Position numbers and translations under genes: made by a program
Assembly (NCBI GenBank): GCA_016703155.1
Contig: JADJCP010000006.1
Coordinates: 1 to 64,000 of the forward strand
Direction of reading: 5' to 3'
DNA from: Hydrogenophilales bacterium
GTDB lineage: Bacteria; Pseudomonadota; Gammaproteobacteria; Burkholderiales; Thiobacillaceae
Length of the DNA: 64,000 nucleotides
Notes under the pieces: generated by a model
What the model saw: the letters and a program-made list of their open reading frames with translations, nothing else
What the model was told of the DNA's origin: nothing
Database searches by the model: none
In this document: positions 39,676 to 49,355 of the stretch, in pieces
Position numbering within the stretch: position 1 is the first letter of the stretch
Layout of the letters: every line of letters starts with the position of its first letter

Positions 39676-40979
39676 TGCCGACCCCCGCCGAATACCAACG
39701 CTTCAACCGCGTCCGCTGGACGATCTACGCCATTCTGGTCATCTCCTACATGATGGCTTTCTTCCACCGCATGGCACCCGGCGTGGTGGCGGCCGACTTG
39801 ATGCAGGCCTTCCAGACCTCGGGCGCGGCGCTGGGTTCGCTGGCGGCGATGTATTACTACGTCTACACCGCCATGCAGATACCCGCCGGTGTGCTCGCCG
39901 ACACCCTCGGGCCGCGCGTCAGCGCCGGGGCGGGGTCGGTGGTGGCGGGCGTCGGTTCCATCCTGTTCGGCATGGCCGACGATTTCGCGGCGGCTTCGGT
40001 CGGGCGCCTGCTCGTCGGGCTGGGCGTCTCGGTGGTGTTCGTCGGCCTGATGCGTTCGAACACGGTCTGGTTCAGCGAGCGGCGCTACGGCCTGGTGAGC
40101 GGCCTGACGCTGTTTCTCGGCAACCTGGGTTCGATTCTCGCCGCCGGCCCGTTGGCGGCGCTGCTCGGCTTTTATTCCTGGCGCGCGGTATTCGTCGCCG
40201 CCGGATTGATCTCGCTGGTGCTGGGCGTGCTCACCTTCTGGAAAGTGCGCAGCCGACCGGAGGCGGCGGGTTTTCCGTCGGTACGCGCCATGGAAGGCCA
40301 GGCCGATCACGCCGAGAGCAAGCGCCACTGGTGGCACGACATGACCGCCGTGCTCGGCAACACGCGGGTCTGGCCGGGATTCTTCATCAACCTCGGCATC
40401 ACCGGCAGCCTGCTGGCCTTTGCCGGTCTCTGGGGCGTGCCGCTGATGCGCGACGTGCATGGCCTGACGCGCGGCGAGGCATCGCTCTATACCACGGCGA
40501 CTCTGGTCGGTTTCGCCCTGGCGGCCTTTTTCATGGGTGGTTTTTCCGACCGTATCGGTCGGCGCAAGCCGGTGATCCTCGGTGCCGGACTCTTGTCCTG
40601 CGCCAGTTGGCTAGCCTTGCTGGTGCTGCCCTGGCAGCCGGGCTGGTCGGGATTTGCCTTGTATGCGGCGTTGGGCCTGTCCGCCGGCGGCTTTGTGGTG
40701 ACCTACGCTGCGGCCAAGGAGTGGGCGCCGCCGGCCAGCGCCGGCATGGCCATCGCCCTGGTCAACACCGGCCTGTTTCTCGGCGCGGCGATCATGCAGC
40801 CCTTGTTCGGCTGGGCCATGGACCTGACCTGGAACGGTGCCATGCTGGACGGGGCGCGCGTCTACGCCATGGCCGACTATCGCAACGGTCTGCTGGCCTC
40901 GCTCGGCTTCACGCTGTTGGCCGTGTTCGGCAGCCTGTTCCTGCGCGAGACGCATTGCCGTAATCAGACGCTGCTTTAA
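39675..40979 (+). CDS. Major facilitator superfamily transporter
   Basis: A 434-residue protein with 12 predicted membrane helices. The loop between helices 2 and 3 has the MFS-like GVLADTLGPR, and the matching loop in the second half is GGFSDRIGRRKP. The start is the ATG at 39675, which overlaps the RND pump stop. This gives a three-gene transport operon (adaptor, RND pump, MFS). The substrate is unknown. Confidence 0.88.
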   Translation: MPTPAEYQRFNRVRWTIYAILVISYMMAFFHRMAPGVVAADLMQAFQTSGAALGSLAAMYYYVYTAMQIPAGVLADTLGPRVSAGAGSVVAGVGSILFGMADDFAAASVGRLLVGLGVSVVFVGLMRSNTVWFSERRYGLVSGLTLFLGNLGSILAAGPLAALLGFYSWRAVFVAAGLISLVLGVLTFWKVRSRPEAAGFPSVRAMEGQADHAESKRHWWHDMTAVLGNTRVWPGFFINLGITGSLLAFAGLWGVPLMRDVHGLTRGEASLYTTATLVGFALAAFFMGGFSDRIGRRKPVILGAGLLSCASWLALLVLPWQPGWSGFALYAALGLSAGGFVVTYAAAKEWAPPASAGMAIALVNTGLFLGAAIMQPLFGWAMDLTWNGAMLDGARVYAMADYRNGLLASLGFTLLAVFGSLFLRETHCRNQTLL

Positions 40980-41053
40980 TCGCCGCAACGTGACAGCGGC
41001 ATGATGCATGGCGTTACATAGGCGGTGCTTGATCAGGGCGTCGGCCAAGGTGG

Positions 41054-41081
41054 CCTCCCCCTTTTTCAAAGGGGGGAGAGG
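41054..41081. repeat. Short GC-arm inverted repeat
   Basis: CCTCCCCC and GGGGGGAGAGG arms surround TTTTTCAAA in the space between the MFS and CinA-like genes. This kind of palindrome recurs between genes in many proteobacteria. It may also end the upstream transcript. Confidence 0.5.
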
Positions 41082-41116
41082 ATGCCTTTTCGTTACGGAG
41101 AATTGTTGGAGGAATG

Positions 41117-41875
41117 ATGGCATTCGGCCTTTACATCATCGGCGATGAGATTCTCTCCGGGAAACGCCAGGACAAGCACTTCGCGCGCGTCCGCGAGATC
41201 CTCGCGGCGCGCGGCCTGGGCCTGGACTGGGTGCTCTACCTGGGCGACGACCGGGCGCGGCATGCCGAGGCGCTGCGCCATTCCTTCGCGACGGAGGACA
41301 TCGTCTTCAGTTGCGGCGGTATCGGTGCCACGCCGGACGACCATACCCGCCAGGCGGTGGCCGAAGCCTTGAACCGGCCTCTGCTGGCGCACCCGGAGGC
41401 GCAGGCGCTGATCGCCGAGCGCAGCCGCGAGGTGGGGCTGCCGCTGACGCCGGGACGTCTGGAGATGGGGGTGTTTCCCGAGGGCGCGAGCCTCATTCCG
41501 AATCCGGTGAATCGCATTGCCGGCTTTGCCCTCCGTCGGCACTGGTTCGTGCCGGGTTTTCCGGAGATGGCCTGGCCGATGATCGAGTGGGTGCTGGATA
41601 CGCACTACGCGCATCTGTTCAATACCCGACCGAGCGGCGAGCTTTCGATGATCGTCCATGGCCTGGCCGAGGCGACGCTGACGCCGCTGATGCTGGAAAT
41701 CGAAGCGGCTTATCCGGGCCTGAAGGTATTCAGCCTGCCGCATCTGACGCCGGATGTCGTCGCCGTTTACGAGATAGAATTGGGCGTCAAAGGCGACCCG
41801 GATCATCTGAACGCGGCTTTCGCGCGTCTTCGCGACGGCGCCCTGGCGCTCGACGGGCGGGTGGACAAGGCATAA
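41117..41875 (+). CDS. CinA N-terminal / MoaB-like molybdopterin-binding domain protein
   Basis: A 252-residue protein with the MoCF-type domain of CinA and MoaB: GLYIIGDEILSGKRQDKH at the start and CGGIGATPDDHTRQ (about residues 70-83) forming the binding site. The C-terminal pyridine-nucleotide amidase half of full CinA is absent. Stand-alone versions are common in betaproteobacteria and their job is not settled. ATG 41117 has better spacing from GGAGGA than ATG 41114. Confidence 0.85.
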   Translation: MAFGLYIIGDEILSGKRQDKHFARVREILAARGLGLDWVLYLGDDRARHAEALRHSFATEDIVFSCGGIGATPDDHTRQAVAEALNRPLLAHPEAQALIAERSREVGLPLTPGRLEMGVFPEGASLIPNPVNRIAGFALRRHWFVPGFPEMAWPMIEWVLDTHYAHLFNTRPSGELSMIVHGLAEATLTPLMLEIEAAYPGLKVFSLPHLTPDVVAVYEIELGVKGDPDHLNAAFARLRDGALALDGRVDKA

Positions 41876-41903
41876 TGCGCAAATTACCCAAAGGATGCCA
41901 ACG

Positions 41904-42362
41904 ATGTTGAAACTACTCTATCTTCTGCATGTGTTCGCCACCGTCGTCTGGGTGGGCGGCATGTTCTTCGCGCACTTCGTGTTGCGTCCCGTGGCCGTGG
42001 CCCAGTTGCCGCCGCCGCAGCGCCTGCCGTTCTGGGTCGGCATCTTCAAGCGCTTTTTCCCCTGGGTCTGGGTATGCGTCATCGGCCTGCTGCTGACCGG
42101 CCAGGCCATGATCCTGCAAATGGGCGGCATGGGCGCGGTCGGCATGCAGGTGCACATCATGGTGGCCATCGGCTACGTCATGGCGGGCATCTTCGCGTAT
42201 CTCTACTTCGAGCCCTATGCCAGTCTGAAGCGGGCCGTGGCGGCCCAGGACTGGCCGGCGGGCGGCGCCGCCCAGGACCGGATACGCAAGCTGGTGGTCA
42301 CCAACCTGACCCTGGGACTGCTGAACATCGCCCTGGTGTTCGTCCTGCCCGTGCTGCTCTGA
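41904..42362 (+). CDS. CopD-family integral membrane protein
   Basis: A 152-residue protein with four hydrophobic helices. His in LLYLLHVFATVVWVGG and in VGMQVHIMVAIGY are spaced as in small CopD-like (putative heme or copper binding) membrane proteins. AAGGA lies eight bases before the ATG at 41904. It is convergent with the HD-GYP gene. The function is not established. Confidence 0.8.
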   Translation: MLKLLYLLHVFATVVWVGGMFFAHFVLRPVAVAQLPPPQRLPFWVGIFKRFFPWVWVCVIGLLLTGQAMILQMGGMGAVGMQVHIMVAIGYVMAGIFAYLYFEPYASLKRAVAAQDWPAGGAAQDRIRKLVVTNLTLGLLNIALVFVLPVLL

Positions 42363-42368
42363 TACGGC

Positions 42369-43615
42369 TCAGAGTCCCGGAGTCAGCCACTTCTCCGGGT
42401 CGATGGCCCAGGCATCGAAGGCCTCGTGGCCGACGACGCGGTCCCGACAGTCCGGGGCGGCCAGATCGAGGTGCTCGGGCTTCAGGTAGTGCTGCCCCTT
42501 GCTGTTGTAGACCACCAGGATATGTGGCTGCATCAGCTTATCCGCGTGCTGTTCCAGGACGATGCCGAGGCGGCCGCTTTCCAGTCGCACCAGCGAACCT
42601 GTCGGGTAGATGCCGACGGTCTTGATATACAGCTTCACCATCTCCGGATCGAAGTGGTGCGAACTCCATTCGAGTAGCTTGCCCAGGGCCTCGGTCGGCG
42701 GCATGCCTTTCTTGTAGACCCGCTCCGAGGTCAGGGCGTCATAGACATCGACGATGGCGCCCATCTTGCCGTACAGCGAAATCTCGTCGCCCTTCAGGCC
42801 GTTCGGGTAGCCGCTGCCGTCGTGGCGCTCGTGGTGCTGTCCGGCGACGTCGAGCATGATCTGGGTGATCCCCGGTGTGTGTTGCAGGATGATGATGCTC
42901 TGCACCACATGCGACTGCATCTTGCCAAATTCGGCTTCGGTCAGCTTCGCCGGCTTGTTGAGTATCTCGTCCGGTACCTTGGCCTTGCCGACATCGTGCA
43001 GCAGGGCGCCCATGGCGATCTCCTTGATGATCGGCCGGTCGAGCTTCAGGCCGCGCGCGAAGGCGATCATCAGGGCGCACACCGAGACCGAGTGCTGGAA
43101 GGTGTAGTTGTCGTGGTCCTTCAGGTGGGCCAGGGGGAGCAGGGCGTCCGGGCTGCTGAAGATCGAATCCACCATGTTTTCGACCAGCGGCTCGACCTTT
43201 TCCATTTCGATCTGCTTGCCCAGGCGGATATCGCGCACCATGTCCTGGACGATCAGATTGGCCTCGCTTTGCAACTGTCTGGCGCGCTGGAACTCGCGCT
43301 CGCGCGAGACGCGCGGGATTGGCTTCTCCGCCTCCCTGGCGATGGCCTGCAACTGCGCGCCGATCGCTTCCCGCACCTGGGCCTGCGGAATCGCGTCGGC
43401 CACGTCGGCACCGCGTTCGGTATCGATGTACAGCTCATGGATGCCCAGGCTACGGATCTTGGCGATCTCCGCGCCGGACTTCACCGGGAACTGGCTGTTA
43501 AGAAACGGGTGTTCCATCCAGCCGCAATTCAGGTCGTGCACGAACATGCCGGTCTGCAACTGTTCGACCTTGATTTTCTTGACCCCCGGCTGTCACCGGA
43601 CTTGTCGTGCTTCAT
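42369..43615 (-). CDS. HD-GYP c-di-GMP phosphodiesterase, frame broken near the 5' end
   Basis: Degrades c-di-GMP. The HD motif (ALLHDVGKAKVPDEIL) and the GYP motif (HHERHDGSGYPNGLKGDEIS) are intact, after an N-terminal DUF3391 domain. The continuous frame starts only at a TTG (LQTGMFVHD). One more C in the plus-strand CCCCC at 43583-43587 would join it to the ATG at 43615, giving MKHDKSGDSRG then VKKIKVEQLQTGM, the normal family start, with GAAGG upstream. The restored length is 415 residues. It is likely a sequence error, or else the gene is expressed poorly. It balances the GGDEF protein at 13.7 kb. Confidence 0.87.
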
Positions 43616-43857
43616 GTATCGCCTTCGGTACCGATCACGCCGACAACATAACCAGCCGCCGCCAGCAAGGCAACTGTACTTTAGTCGCCCCTGCAATTCA
43701 TTTAAATCGTGACAGGAAGGGCAAATGGCAGGGTATTCAGCGACGAGGTGTAATGAGATACGCCGAGTAGCCTGACCTGTGGGCACAGCGATAGGACAAG
43801 CCTTGGGATGAGGAAAGCGCTCATCAAACGGCGACCAGACAGGGGAAACAAGGATGT

Positions 43858-43934
43858 TGGCGGAGTGGACGGGACTCGAACCCGCGACCCCCGGCGTGAC
43901 AGGCCGGTATTCTAACCAACTGAACTACCACTCC
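43858..43934 (-). tRNA. tRNA-Asp (GTC)
   Basis: A 77-base cloverleaf on the minus strand with anticodon loop CTGTCAC, T-loop GGTTCGAGTCC and an encoded CCA end. First of three tRNA genes in tandem. Confidence 0.95.
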
Positions 43935-43973
43935 AGTACTGCGTTTGCGGCTGATTGCTCAGCCTTTACAACT

Positions 43974-44050
43974 TGGCGCGCTCGGCAGGATTCGAACCCA
44001 CGACCCCCTGGTTCGTAGCCAGGTACTCTATCCAACTGAGCTACGAGCGC
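43974..44050 (-). tRNA. tRNA-Arg (ACG)
   Basis: A 77-base cloverleaf on the minus strand with anticodon loop CTACGAA, T-loop GGTTCGAATCC and an encoded CCA. Confidence 0.95.
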
Positions 44051-44111
44051 TTGAAAGAGGGGCGGATTATATAGAACTCCGACCGTTTCGCAAAGGCTGT
44101 TCGCCATATTC

Positions 44112-44205
44112 TGGCGGAGACGGAGAGATTCGAACTCTCGGTACAGGTTTTTGCCCGTACTCTCCCTTAGCAGGGGAGTGCCTTAAGCCTCTCGGCCACG
44201 TCTCC
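44112..44205 (-). tRNA. tRNA-Ser (GCT)
   Basis: A 94-base cloverleaf on the minus strand with the long variable arm of class II tRNAs, anticodon loop CTGCTAA, and an encoded CCA. It is the first of the three in transcription order. Confidence 0.95.
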
Positions 44206-44281
44206 AACTCTTTAACCCGGCGAGCCGGGTCAAGAGGCCGGCAAGGATACCCGCGCGGCCCCTAAAATGCAATCCGGACGC

Positions 44282-45513
44282 TCAGGCGCTCGCCGGTGCC
44301 TTTTCCAGTTCGAAGACCTGGTGCAGGGTGCGCACGGCGAGTTCCATGTACTTGTCGTCGACCACGACGGAGATCTTGATTTCCGAGGTGGAGATCATCT
44401 GCAGGTTGATGTTCTCGGCGGCGAGGGCCTTGAACATCTTGCTGGCGACGCCGGCGTGGGTACGCATGCCGACGCCGACGACGGAGACCTTGGCGATCTT
44501 GTCGTCGCCGCGCACGTCACGGGCGCCGATCTCGTTCTTGACCTCGTCGAGCACCGCCAGGGCCTTCTTCATTTCGCCACGGTGGACGGTGAAGGAGAAG
44601 TCGGTGGTGCCGTCGACACCGACGTTCTGGACGATCATGTCGACGTCGATATTGGCGTCGGCGATCTTGCCGAGGATGTTTCCGGCGATGCCGGGCTTGT
44701 CGGGCACGCCGAGGATGGTGAGCTTGGCTTCGTCGCGATTGAAGGCGATGCCGGAGATGATGGCTTGTTCCATGGAGTCTTCCTCGAAAGTGATGAGGTG
44801 CCTTCGCCTTCGTCGTCGAAGCTGGAAAGCACGCGCAGTTTGACCTTGTATTTGCCGGCGAATTCGACCGAGCGGATTTGCAGCACCTTGGAGCCTAGAC
44901 TGGCCAGCTCAAGCATCTCTTCGAAAGTGATGGTGTCGAGTTTGCGGGCATCCGGGACGACACGCGGGTCGGTGGTGTAGACGCCGTCGACATCGGTGTA
45001 GATCTGACATTCGTCGGCATGCAGCGCGGCGGCGAGGGCGACGCCGGTGGTGTCCGAGCCGCCGCGACCGAGGGTGGTGATGTTGCCTTCCGGGTCGATG
45101 CCCTGGAAGCCGGCGACGACGACGACATGGCCGCTGTCCAGCGCGGCGCGCATGGCCTTGTCGTCGATGTGCTCGATGCGTGCCTTGGTGTGGGCGACAT
45201 CGGTGAGGATGGGTACCTGCCAGCCGGTGAAGCTCTTTGCCTTCAGTCCCAGGTCGTGCAGGGCGATGGCCAGGAGGCCGATGGTGACTTGTTCGCCGGT
45301 GGAGATGAGCACGTCCAGCTCGCGCGGGTCGGGCTCTTTCTGGATTTCCCTGGCCAGGGCGATCAGCCGGTTGGTCTCGCCGGACATGGCGGAGAGGACC
45401 ACGACGACCTGGTGTCCCATCATCTTGAATTTGGCGACGCGTTCCGCCACGTTGCGGATGCGCTCGATGCTGCCCACCGAGGTGCCGCCGTATTTCTGCA
45501 CAATGAGTGCCAT
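44282..45513 (-). CDS. lysC: Aspartate kinase, frame broken by one base
   Basis: First enzyme of the aspartate pathway (Lys, Thr, Met, diaminopimelate). The kinase domain (ALIVQKYGGTSVGS, GFQGIDPEGNITTLGRGGSD) occupies the first frame. The two ACT regulatory domains (MEQAIISGIAFNRDEAKLTI, then NIDVDMIVQN) are in the second. Changing GG at 44797-44798 to GGG restores GEGTLITFEEDSMEQAI and a 410-residue protein, the usual length. The gene should be essential in a prototroph, so a sequence error is likely. The ATG at 45513 follows AAGGAAATC. It is transcribed toward the tRNA cluster. Confidence 0.9.
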
Positions 45514-45648
45514 GATTTCCTTCAAACGCTTGAAAAAACGTGCATTTTACAGGAGACACCGCTTCCGTGGCATAGCCCGGCGAACTTGAAACTTTCCAGG
45601 ATCGCCCGTAGTCTTACAGCTGTTTTCATCAACAAGGATCGCATACAC

Positions 45649-46344
45649 ATGCAACCTCAAATCGACGTCACTGGTTACAACGCCTCCACGACCGCGGGCG
45701 TAGCGACCAACACGGTTCTGCGCAACACCTACATGCTGCTGGGCCTGACCATGATTCCGACGGTGATCGGCGCCTTCGTCGGCATGAGCATCAACTTCGG
45801 CTTCATGGCCGCGCACCCGATCCTGTATTCCCTGGGCGCCTTCGCCGTCATGATGGGTATGTTCTTCGGCATCTCCGCCGCCCGCAATAGCGGTCTCGGC
45901 GTCGTCCTGCTGCTGGTGCTGACCGGCTTCATGGGCGTGATGCTCGGGCCGATCCTGCAAGTCGCTTTGGGCCTGTCGAATGGCGGTCAGATCGTCGGAC
46001 TCGCGGCGGGTGGTACCGGGACGATCTTCCTGGTGCTGGCGGCGATCGGCAGCAATGCCAAGCGCGATTTCAGCTTCATGGGCAAGTTCCTGATGATCGG
46101 TCTGGTGCTGCTCATCCTGGCCTCCATCGCCAACCTGTTCTTCCAGGTGCCGGCCATGGCGCTGACCCTGTCGGCGATCTCGGTGCTGCTGTTCTCGGGG
46201 TTCATCCTGTACGACGTCAACCGCATCGTTCAGGGCGGCGAGACTAACTACATCATGGCGACGCTGGCGCTGTATCTGGATATCTACAACCTGTTCGTCA
46301 ACCTCTTGCAGTTGTTGATGTCCTTCATGGGCGAGCGCGACTAA
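45649..46344 (+). CDS. Bax inhibitor-1 / YccA family membrane protein
   Basis: A 231-residue protein with seven membrane helices and the C-terminal signature ILYDVNRIVQGGETNYI, in which the Asp residues form the pH sensor of the family. The related E. coli protein YccA modulates the FtsH protease. The role here is inferred from the family. It is divergent from lysC and followed by a strong terminator. Confidence 0.9.
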   Translation: MQPQIDVTGYNASTTAGVATNTVLRNTYMLLGLTMIPTVIGAFVGMSINFGFMAAHPILYSLGAFAVMMGMFFGISAARNSGLGVVLLLVLTGFMGVMLGPILQVALGLSNGGQIVGLAAGGTGTIFLVLAAIGSNAKRDFSFMGKFLMIGLVLLILASIANLFFQVPAMALTLSAISVLLFSGFILYDVNRIVQGGETNYIMATLALYLDIYNLFVNLLQLLMSFMGERD

Positions 46345-46360
46345 GCGGCCATCTCCGCCG

Positions 46361-46388
46361 AAAAAAGGCGACTTCGGTCGCCTTTTTT
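46361..46388 (+). terminator. Intrinsic terminator after the Bax-inhibitor family gene
   Basis: A perfect 12-bp stem (AAAAAAGGCGAC / GTCGCCTTTTTT) with a TTCG loop. The A-run and T-run allow function in both directions. Confidence 0.92.
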
Positions 46389-46445
46389 GTGTCCGGGCGG
46401 GCGTTGCGGCATGGTATGGTTTTAGTTATATCAGGAGGGTTGTTC

Positions 46446-46910
46446 ATGCGCGCGCTCATGCTGTCCATTCTGCTGGCCCTGAGCTGTCCTGGCCTGGCAC
46501 AGGATGTCGTTTTGTCGACCGGGCAAAGCCTGTATCTGCCGATCTATTCACATTTGCTTTACGGCAATGCCAACCTCGGCGGCAAGCCGGGGCGCTACCC
46601 GCTTTCGGCTTTGGTGAGTCTGCGCAATACCGATCCGCGCCAGGCTATCCGCATTGTCTCGGCGCGCTATTACGATACCGCCGGCAAGCCCTTGCGCGAG
46701 TATTTTCCCAAGCCGGCACTGCTGCCGCCCCTGGGTACCCTGGAGCTGTTCCTGGAACGCAACGACATGAGCGGCGGCTCGGGCGCCAACTTCATCATCG
46801 CCTGGCAGGCCGACAAGCCGGCCAATGCGCCCATCGTCGAGGCCGTGCATGCCGACATCACCGGCAACCGGACCTTGTCGTTCGTCACCTCCGCGCGCGT
46901 CATCAAATAA
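46446..46910 (+). CDS. Exported DUF3124 protein
   Basis: A 154-residue protein with a short signal peptide (cleaved after GLA) and a beta-rich domain with VSARYYDTAGKPLREYFPKP and FIIAWQADKPANAPIVEAVH, recalled as typical of DUF3124. The function is unknown. AGGAGGG lies seven bases before the ATG. The stop is four bases before the potassium channel gene, so it is the first gene of a three-gene ion-channel operon. Confidence 0.82.
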   Translation: MRALMLSILLALSCPGLAQDVVLSTGQSLYLPIYSHLLYGNANLGGKPGRYPLSALVSLRNTDPRQAIRIVSARYYDTAGKPLREYFPKPALLPPLGTLELFLERNDMSGGSGANFIIAWQADKPANAPIVEAVHADITGNRTLSFVTSARVIK

Positions 46911-46914
46911 GCGC

Positions 46915-48528
46915 ATGAGCCTCGCCGATTCCGTCATTCGTTTTGCCTACTGGCTGGACGCTTCGGCGGCCTATGCGGGCTTCAAGGCATTTTTCTATGA
47001 CCTGCTGATCGAACCGCGCTCGCGACGACGTGCCTGGTTCGATATCGGCATGATCCTGCTCATCCTGGCCAGCGTCTTCCTGCTGATCTATCGGGTGCAC
47101 CACGAGCTGAGCGGTTACGCCGAGATGTTCGAATCGTTGGTGTTGATCGTCCTCGCCAGCGAGTATTTCCTGCGCATGTGGTTGCATTGCGCCTGCCGCA
47201 AGATACTCATCGAACATTACGAGCACGCCGAACTGGTCGGCATGCGCTTCCGCCTCATGCCGGCGCTCTGGGCCGTGCTCAAGGGCAAGTTGACCTACAT
47301 GACCCGGCCGATGGCGATCATCGATCTGCTCGCCATCCTGCCCAGCTATCGCCCGTTGGGCTTCATGCGGCTCTTCCTGTTGTTCCGGCTGCTCAAGCTT
47401 TTCCGCTATGCGCGCAGCCTGAGCGCCTTCGGCAAGGTGGTCGTCGAGAAACGCTTCGAGCTCTACACCCTGTCGATCTTCGTCGGCGCGGTGGTGCTCA
47501 TCTCCAGCATCGCCGTCTACCTGTTCGAGGCCGGGGTGCCGGGCGCCTCGGTGCAGACGCTCATGGATGCGGTGTACTGGGCGGTGATCACGGTCACCAC
47601 GGTGGGCTATGGCGATGTCACGCCGCTCACCGTCGAGGGCCGGGTCGTCGCCATGATCCTGGTATTCGCCGGCATCGGCGTGGTGTCCTTCGCCACCTCC
47701 ATCGTCGTCATGGCCTTCCACGAAAAGATGCGCGAACTGCACGACAACCGTGTCTTTTCCGATGTCGAGCGGCTCTCCGAGGTCACCATCGTCTGCGGCT
47801 ACGGGCGCATCGGCCAGGTGGTCGCGGAGCGTCTCGCCGAGGCCGGCGAGCCTTTCGTGGTCATCGACAAGGACGATGCCGCCGTCGCCCGGGCGCGCCG
47901 CCGCGAGTTTCTCGCCGTGTCCGGCGATGCCTCGGATGGCGCCATGCTGACCAACCTGCGCCTGGGCAAGCAGTCGACGCGCATCCTTTGCCTGACCCAC
48001 GACGACGTCAAGAACGTTTACATCACCCTCACCGCGCGTCAGTTTTCGCGCGACGTGCTGATCATCTCGCGCGCCAACAAGCCCGAGACGGTGCGTAAGC
48101 TGCTGCACGCCGGCGCCAACCATGTGATTCGGCCCTACGAGGTGGTGGCGCGCATGGCGGCGGAGTTCATCGGCCAGCCGGTGGCTATCGACGCCCTGCA
48201 CGAGGTGGTCACCGGCAGCAAGGGCATCCATCTCGAACCCCTGCCGGTTTTGCCTGGCGGCGCGCTGGATGGCCTCTGCATCGGCGAGATCGATTTTGCC
48301 ATGCGCAACCTGCTGCTCTTCGGGGTCATCCGCGCCCGGCCGGCGATCCATGTCGAGGAGGGCGCGCATTATCCGATGTCCGGAAAACGTTTCTTTTTCA
48401 ACCCGCGCGCGGATTTCAAGCTCCAGGCCCACGATGTCCTGGTACTGATCGGTTACGACGTCAGCCTGAGCCATTTCCGCCGGCACGAAGGCGCGGCGGC
48501 ACGAGGCTGGCGGAGGGCGCGCGCATGA
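46915..48528 (+). CDS. Voltage-gated-like K+ channel with an RCK (TrkA-N) domain
   Basis: A 537-residue channel subunit. The N-terminal half has six membrane segments, including an Arg/Lys-bearing fourth-helix-like stretch (LLFRLLKLFRYARSL). The selectivity filter is TVGYGDVT (about residues 229-236). The C-terminal half begins VTIVCGYGRIGQVVAERL, an RCK nucleotide-binding domain, and ends in a TrkA-C-like domain. It should control K+ flow in response to a nucleotide or ion. It overlaps the next gene, a separate RCK protein, by four bases. Confidence 0.9.
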   Translation: MSLADSVIRFAYWLDASAAYAGFKAFFYDLLIEPRSRRRAWFDIGMILLILASVFLLIYRVHHELSGYAEMFESLVLIVLASEYFLRMWLHCACRKILIEHYEHAELVGMRFRLMPALWAVLKGKLTYMTRPMAIIDLLAILPSYRPLGFMRLFLLFRLLKLFRYARSLSAFGKVVVEKRFELYTLSIFVGAVVLISSIAVYLFEAGVPGASVQTLMDAVYWAVITVTTVGYGDVTPLTVEGRVVAMILVFAGIGVVSFATSIVVMAFHEKMRELHDNRVFSDVERLSEVTIVCGYGRIGQVVAERLAEAGEPFVVIDKDDAAVARARRREFLAVSGDASDGAMLTNLRLGKQSTRILCLTHDDVKNVYITLTARQFSRDVLIISRANKPETVRKLLHAGANHVIRPYEVVARMAAEFIGQPVAIDALHEVVTGSKGIHLEPLPVLPGGALDGLCIGEIDFAMRNLLLFGVIRARPAIHVEEGAHYPMSGKRFFFNPRADFKLQAHDVLVLIGYDVSLSHFRRHEGAAARGWRRARA

Positions 48529-49235
48529 AGCACGGCAAGCTGGCGGTGTTCGGTTGCAACGGTCTGGCCCTCGACGTGGCGCGCCGGCTGGAGCAGTCGG
48601 ACCACTATTTCATCATGATCGACATGGATGAAGGCCGCGTCCACGAGGCTCGGGAGGAAGGCTTTCGCGCCGAGCGCCTGGATTACACCGACGACGAGGC
48701 GCTGCGCAAGCTGGGCCTGGGGAGCGATATCGACGGTGTGTTCTGTTTGTTGGATGAGGATTCGGAAAACGTCTTTCTGGCGATCACGGCCCGCGCCATC
48801 GATCCCAGGCTGCGCATCGTCGCCATCTGCCGCGAGCCCGAGGCCAGTTCCAAGCTGCTCGCGGCCGGCGCCGACAAGGTGGTCGACCCCTATGCCATCA
48901 GCGGCGCGCGTGCCTATGATCTGATCGCCCGGCCGGATGTCGTCGAACTGCTGGAGGAGACTGTCTTTGGCCAGCAGGACTTGAATATCGCCGAGATCAC
49001 CATCCCGCCGAGTTCGTGGGTGCATGGCGTGCGTCTCTCGGAAGTCCGCAAGCGCATGACCCAGAACATCCTCCTGCTGGGCGTCGTCGATGCCGAACAT
49101 GGTCAGGATCTCATCTTTTCGACGCGCAACATCGACCACAACCTCGATGTCGGCGACATCCTCGTGGTGATCGGTGCGCGCGAACAGGTGCGCGCGTTCC
49201 GCGCCATGATCCACGCGGAGATTCAGCCCGGCTAA
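48525..49235 (+). CDS. Stand-alone RCK (TrkA-N/TrkA-C) protein, channel partner
   Basis: A 236-residue soluble protein with the TrkA-like start KLAVFGCNGLALDVARRL (glycine pattern partly altered: GCNGLA) and a C-terminal TrkA-C domain. Its ATGA overlap with the channel gene shows they are made together, so a channel with both fused and added RCK domains is likely. The changed dinucleotide loop may mean a different ligand from NAD or ATP. Confidence 0.82.
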   Translation: MKHGKLAVFGCNGLALDVARRLEQSDHYFIMIDMDEGRVHEAREEGFRAERLDYTDDEALRKLGLGSDIDGVFCLLDEDSENVFLAITARAIDPRLRIVAICREPEASSKLLAAGADKVVDPYAISGARAYDLIARPDVVELLEETVFGQQDLNIAEITIPPSSWVHGVRLSEVRKRMTQNILLLGVVDAEHGQDLIFSTRNIDHNLDVGDILVVIGAREQVRAFRAMIHAEIQPG

Positions 49236-49355
49236 CCGGCTCTGTGGCCTGTTTCATAGTCCGGCAGACGCCCCGCGCGTTACCTTCCCGACACGTTGCA
49301 ATTCTCTGACCAGCGAACAACGTTGCTGGCAAATTCTGTGTCATCGGGAGTCAAA

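Noticed and set aside
40980..41116. Short RNA gene in the space before the CinA-like gene
   Set aside because: Only a common GC-arm palindrome is present, with no promoter or T-run to support an RNA gene.
44282..44773. A separate small regulatory aspartokinase subunit gene starting at the internal ATG
   Set aside because: Some bacteria make a beta subunit from an internal in-frame start, but here the kinase part is one base out of frame. A single missing base explains both frames as one ordinary lysC.
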